Shown here: positions 61,401 to 64,000 of the stretch, in pieces | Layout of the letters: each line of letters starts with the position of its first letter | How positions within the stretch are numbered: position 1 is the stretch's first letter | Assembly: GCA_021904315.1 (NCBI GenBank) | Contig: CM038915.1 | Coordinates: forward strand, 2,232,001-2,296,000 | DNA from: Sphagnum magellanicum | Taxonomy: Eukaryota; Streptophyta; Sphagnopsida; Sphagnales; Sphagnaceae | Direction of reading: 5' to 3' | Length of the DNA: 64,000 nucleotides | The notes under the pieces: model-generated | The model's database searches: none | What the model was told of the DNA's origin: nothing | Seen by the model: only the letters and a program-made list of their open reading frames with translations | Made by a program: the position numbers and the translations under genes

Positions 61401-63251
61401 GAGATTCCCCAGTCGACCTATCTGATCCGGCACAGTTCCAGTCAATTGATTCCCTTGAAAATTCAACAGCCACAGCTGGGTGCAGTTCCCAATTTCTGGG
61501 GGGATAGATCCCGTGAGGTTGTTGTAAGAGATGTCCAGAAATTGCAGATTCTGACAGCTGCCTAATGAAGCCAACACCTCGCTTACCGTTCCTGTAATGT
61601 TGTTGTTGCTCAATGACAAGATCTGGAGATTGGGAAAGCTGTTATCGTCAGGTGATCCTGTGGGCAGACCTCCAGTCAGATTGTTGCCACCAAGATCAAG
61701 CCTTGTCAAGCTCTTGCATGATGCCCAAAGCTCCTGCGGAACTTCCTGGCCCAGTTGGTTGTTTGAGACATTGAGCGAGTTCAGGTTCCCACAGTTGGAG
61801 AAAAGCTCACCAGGGATTGCTCCTCCAAACGAATTCCAGGAAAGGTCAAGCTCCTGCAAGACTCACAGAACAGAAAATCAAACAAGAATACGAAGCCTAG
61901 CTTGTGTCTGGACAAAACTTTGACATTGAAGGGAGAAAGCACAGTGCTACTGTGTTCAAAAGATTGTTGTCAAAAATACTATCTTTTGAAATTGTGTGTG
62001 TTCTTGAACTTCCACCAAGCCAATAATCAAAAGGTTTTTCAAAAACTCTTAGAGAAAAGTTTGTTCTTGTGTTGCTGCAAATCATGAACTTTTGATTGCA
62101 CAATTTTCAGAAGAACAAGAACAGGGTCAGAGTCCTTCGGGGTGAAACAAAAAACGAGATCATATTTCTAGTATCAAATGAATATCCAAAGACTTTCGAA
62201 ATTGGTTGAGTGCTCAATTTTCAAAAGATTAAGGGGAGAAATCTTTAGGGTGGAACTGAAACGATCATATTTCTACTAGTATTGCATGAACACCCAAAGA
62301 CTTCCAAAATTGGTCCAGACTTGCACAATTTTCAGAAGAACATGAACAAGGAGAGTCTTTAGGATGAAACAAAAACAATCATATGACTAAGTATTGAATG
62401 ATTCTGAACAAACAAGTCTGGCCCGCTACTTCAATCTAGAATATTACCTGCAAGTTGGTGAGGTTTCCAAGCTCTGCAGGGATGCTGCCGTTGAATCTGT
62501 TTTGAGCAAAGATAAGGGAAGAGAGAGCCGTCAGGTTTGCAATTCCTTGAGATGGCAGTGGGCCGGTTAGGTTGCAGAAGGTGAGATTGAGGCCAATCAC
62601 ACGGGTCTGTCCCTGCCAGATCCCGCACTGAACTCCGGACCATCCACACGGGCCTTCTGATGTTGATGAGGAGGAGGAGGAGGAGTTGTTATTCGTCTCC
62701 ACCCAATTTTGCAAAACTGTTGTGGAAATGTTTTTGTTTGCGATCAAGAGATCCTTCTTCCAAGAAAGCAAACTTGCTTCATCCTGGTTCAAACCAGTTG
62801 AATTTGATCCCGTATTCGAATTTGGTGAACCTAGAGAAAAAAACGGAGGCCTGAACGCTCAGAGACCCAGGAATCCGAAAGAAACAAAACAAAGATCGGC
62901 ATGTTCACGGATAGCTAGCTGTTCCAAAGCACAGATCTACTGCAACAAGCAAACTGTGAGCTTGCAAGCTGGTCCACTCTCTCTAGAGAAACCTTTTCTA
63001 GAATTTCCTGAAGACTTACAGCTTGGAATATACTAGGAGAGATCTCGAGTGACCCACCCACCTTGTAAATTGCGAATCTTTTTTACGACACCGTAGTCAG
63101 GAGTGGAAGAAATTGTTTCTTCACGGAACTCGACTTGCTGTCCCCGCCGGTGATCATATCCTGGAATCTGGGATGCCAATGACGGAAGTACGGTGACCTG
63201 AAGAAGCAGAAGAGCTGGAAGCCAACCGCAAAGCGCACACAGAATTTGCAT
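58461..63251 (-). CDS. LRR-X-type receptor kinase (BRI1/PSKR/EMS1-like) with His/Cys-rich tail
   Basis: This is a plasma-membrane receptor Ser/Thr kinase of 1321 residues. Exons on the minus strand are 63251-63062, 62830-62448 and 61853-58461, with GT-AG introns in phases 1 and 0. The start at 63251 gives a clean signal peptide (MQILCALCGWLPALLLL); an upstream in-frame Met at 63383 would bury it. The LRRNT has the Cys pair C125/C132. About 21 LRRs follow, 16 before and 5 after an island domain (about residues 529-597, containing NRESCQIGW), as in BRI1/PSKR relatives. The transmembrane segment is at about 781-805. The kinase domain (about 886-1161) has IGDGGFG (890-896), VAIKK with K913, HRDIK (1009-1013), DFG (1029-1031) and APE (1055-1057). 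It is an RD kinase with no key residue missing. The 160-residue C-terminal tail is unusual: 29 His and 11 Cys in about 104 residues. The ligand is unknown. Confidence 0.95.
58540..58910 (-). repeat. 69-bp coding minisatellite in the receptor-kinase tail
   Basis: Matching AGAATTA/AGAATAA words at 58704, 58773 and 58842 show exact 69-bp spacing, that is, 23 codons, so the kinase frame is kept. Each unit encodes a Cys cluster, a Ser-Leu/Val-His step and a His-rich run. A further CAT/CAC stretch at about 58600-58632 gives nine His in a row. Confidence 0.85.
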
Positions 63252-64000
63252 GTTGCAAGTGAGCTTGAAACATGTATGCAGCAGGTGCAAATCCCTGAGA
63301 GCCTGACGGATGAATTCAACAAAAAATTTATGTACAAGCTGCTGATGATCATAGGCCGACCTACTGCATCCGACTCCTGGCAACGAAATTGATGATGCAA
63401 ATAAATCTTATGGATTCACAGTTTGGTATGTAATATGCAAAGCTTCAAAGATCAGTCTTGTGAACTAATTAGCTGGTCCCTGACAACCTGGTCCCTGATC
63501 AGCAGCTTCCACCAAACAGCAGCAGCAGCAGCAGCTACTACTGCTTATGAGCAGCAATCCTGGAACCACAAGGGATGACATGAAAATATTCATGAGAAGC
63601 AAGAATTCCTTGACTGATCCGCTCGCACCCCTGCTTTGCATTCTTTCTTGCCGGCTTTACTTTCTAGTGTGTCTTTTGCTAACAAGGCGTGCTTCCTGGG
63701 TGCTGTCATTAGCATAGGTCATATAGCTCCTGTCCCCTCCTCCGTATGGCAAGTCCAAACCAACAACAGTTAAAATAGGAAACGTTCCATGAAGTTAAAA
63801 TAGGAAACGTTCCTCCAAATGATATGAACATTGTTTTCTTTTCTTTTTTTCCTCTAAATTTTTTGTTTTGTCAAGTACGTGGACTGGTGGCCATCATCGT
63901 CCACAAGAGGAATGAGCCAGATTTGCCAAGAGGTCAGACAAGAAATTTTGAATAGAATTTTCTGGACAATCCTGCTTTGTTCTGGTTTTCCCTAGGAACT
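63252..64000 (-). promoter_or_regulatory. Upstream region of the receptor kinase
   Basis: GC-balanced DNA before the kinase start, containing a GCA/CAG run at 63519-63535 and a direct repeat of GAAGTTAAAATAGGAAACGT-like words at 63767-63812. No clear TATA box was found. The promoter role is inferred from position only. Confidence 0.35.

Noticed and set aside
24776-63251. Esterase, protease and receptor kinase as one functional cluster
   Set aside because: They are 9-20 kb apart with repeats between them, are on different strands, and share no visible control element. Proximity alone is not enough.
1-64000. CRISPR arrays, operons or bacterial-type systems
   Set aside because: The window is clearly plant nuclear DNA with spliced genes. 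None of the tandem repeats has the spacer structure of a CRISPR array.

Overview
This is nuclear DNA from a land plant. Three intron-bearing genes of plant cell-wall or plant-receptor type sit in AT-rich DNA full of transposon remains. The genes are a pectin methylesterase, a nepenthesin-type aspartic protease, and an LRR-X-type receptor kinase. Other plant marks are a Copia element whose primer site matches plant initiator-Met tRNA and a nuclear copy of plastid trnA-UGC with part of its group II intron. The mix of many decayed hAT families, low gene density and balanced-GC exons in AT-rich surroundings would fit a seed-free plant (moss, liverwort, lycophyte or fern). That placement is inference; the sequence alone does not fix it.

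Layout. 1-4200: a decayed hAT-like transposase remnant, split by a 665-bp TIR element that itself contains a plastid-derived insert and a further 1.4-kb insert. 4200-22500: AT-rich, gene-poor DNA with small non-autonomous elements, short tandem repeats and dispersed repeats. 22500-24770: a more GC-balanced stretch leading into the pectin methylesterase (24776-27589, six exons, plus strand, 381 residues). 28990-41690: a very old, heavily broken Copia fossil (plus strand) interrupted by a TIR element, a small MITE, an unknown 2.7-kb AT-rich block, and a young, nearly whole Copia element on the minus strand (32039-37319, 303-bp LTRs, 5-bp target duplication). 43440-44300: an open, GC-balanced stretch with an unrecognised ORF. 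47423-49590: the aspartic protease (four exons, plus strand, 492 residues). 50780-51478 and 53034-57363: a non-autonomous and a full-length but decayed hAT element, both with 8-bp target duplications. 58461-63251: the receptor kinase (three exons, minus strand, 1321 residues).

The three genes all act in or at the secretory pathway and cell surface. The esterase modifies wall pectin, the protease is probably vacuolar or apoplastic, and the kinase is a plasma-membrane receptor. They are 20 kb and 9 kb apart, share no obvious control sequence, and nothing shows that they work as one system. The most unusual feature is the kinase C-terminal tail, a His/Cys-rich segment built from three 23-residue repeats plus a nine-His run. 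It looks like a metal-binding or redox module attached to an otherwise ordinary, apparently active RD kinase. Other points of interest are a miRNA-like hairpin in the last intron of the esterase gene, an 82-nt snap-back hairpin at 52509-52590, and the nested insertion stacks.
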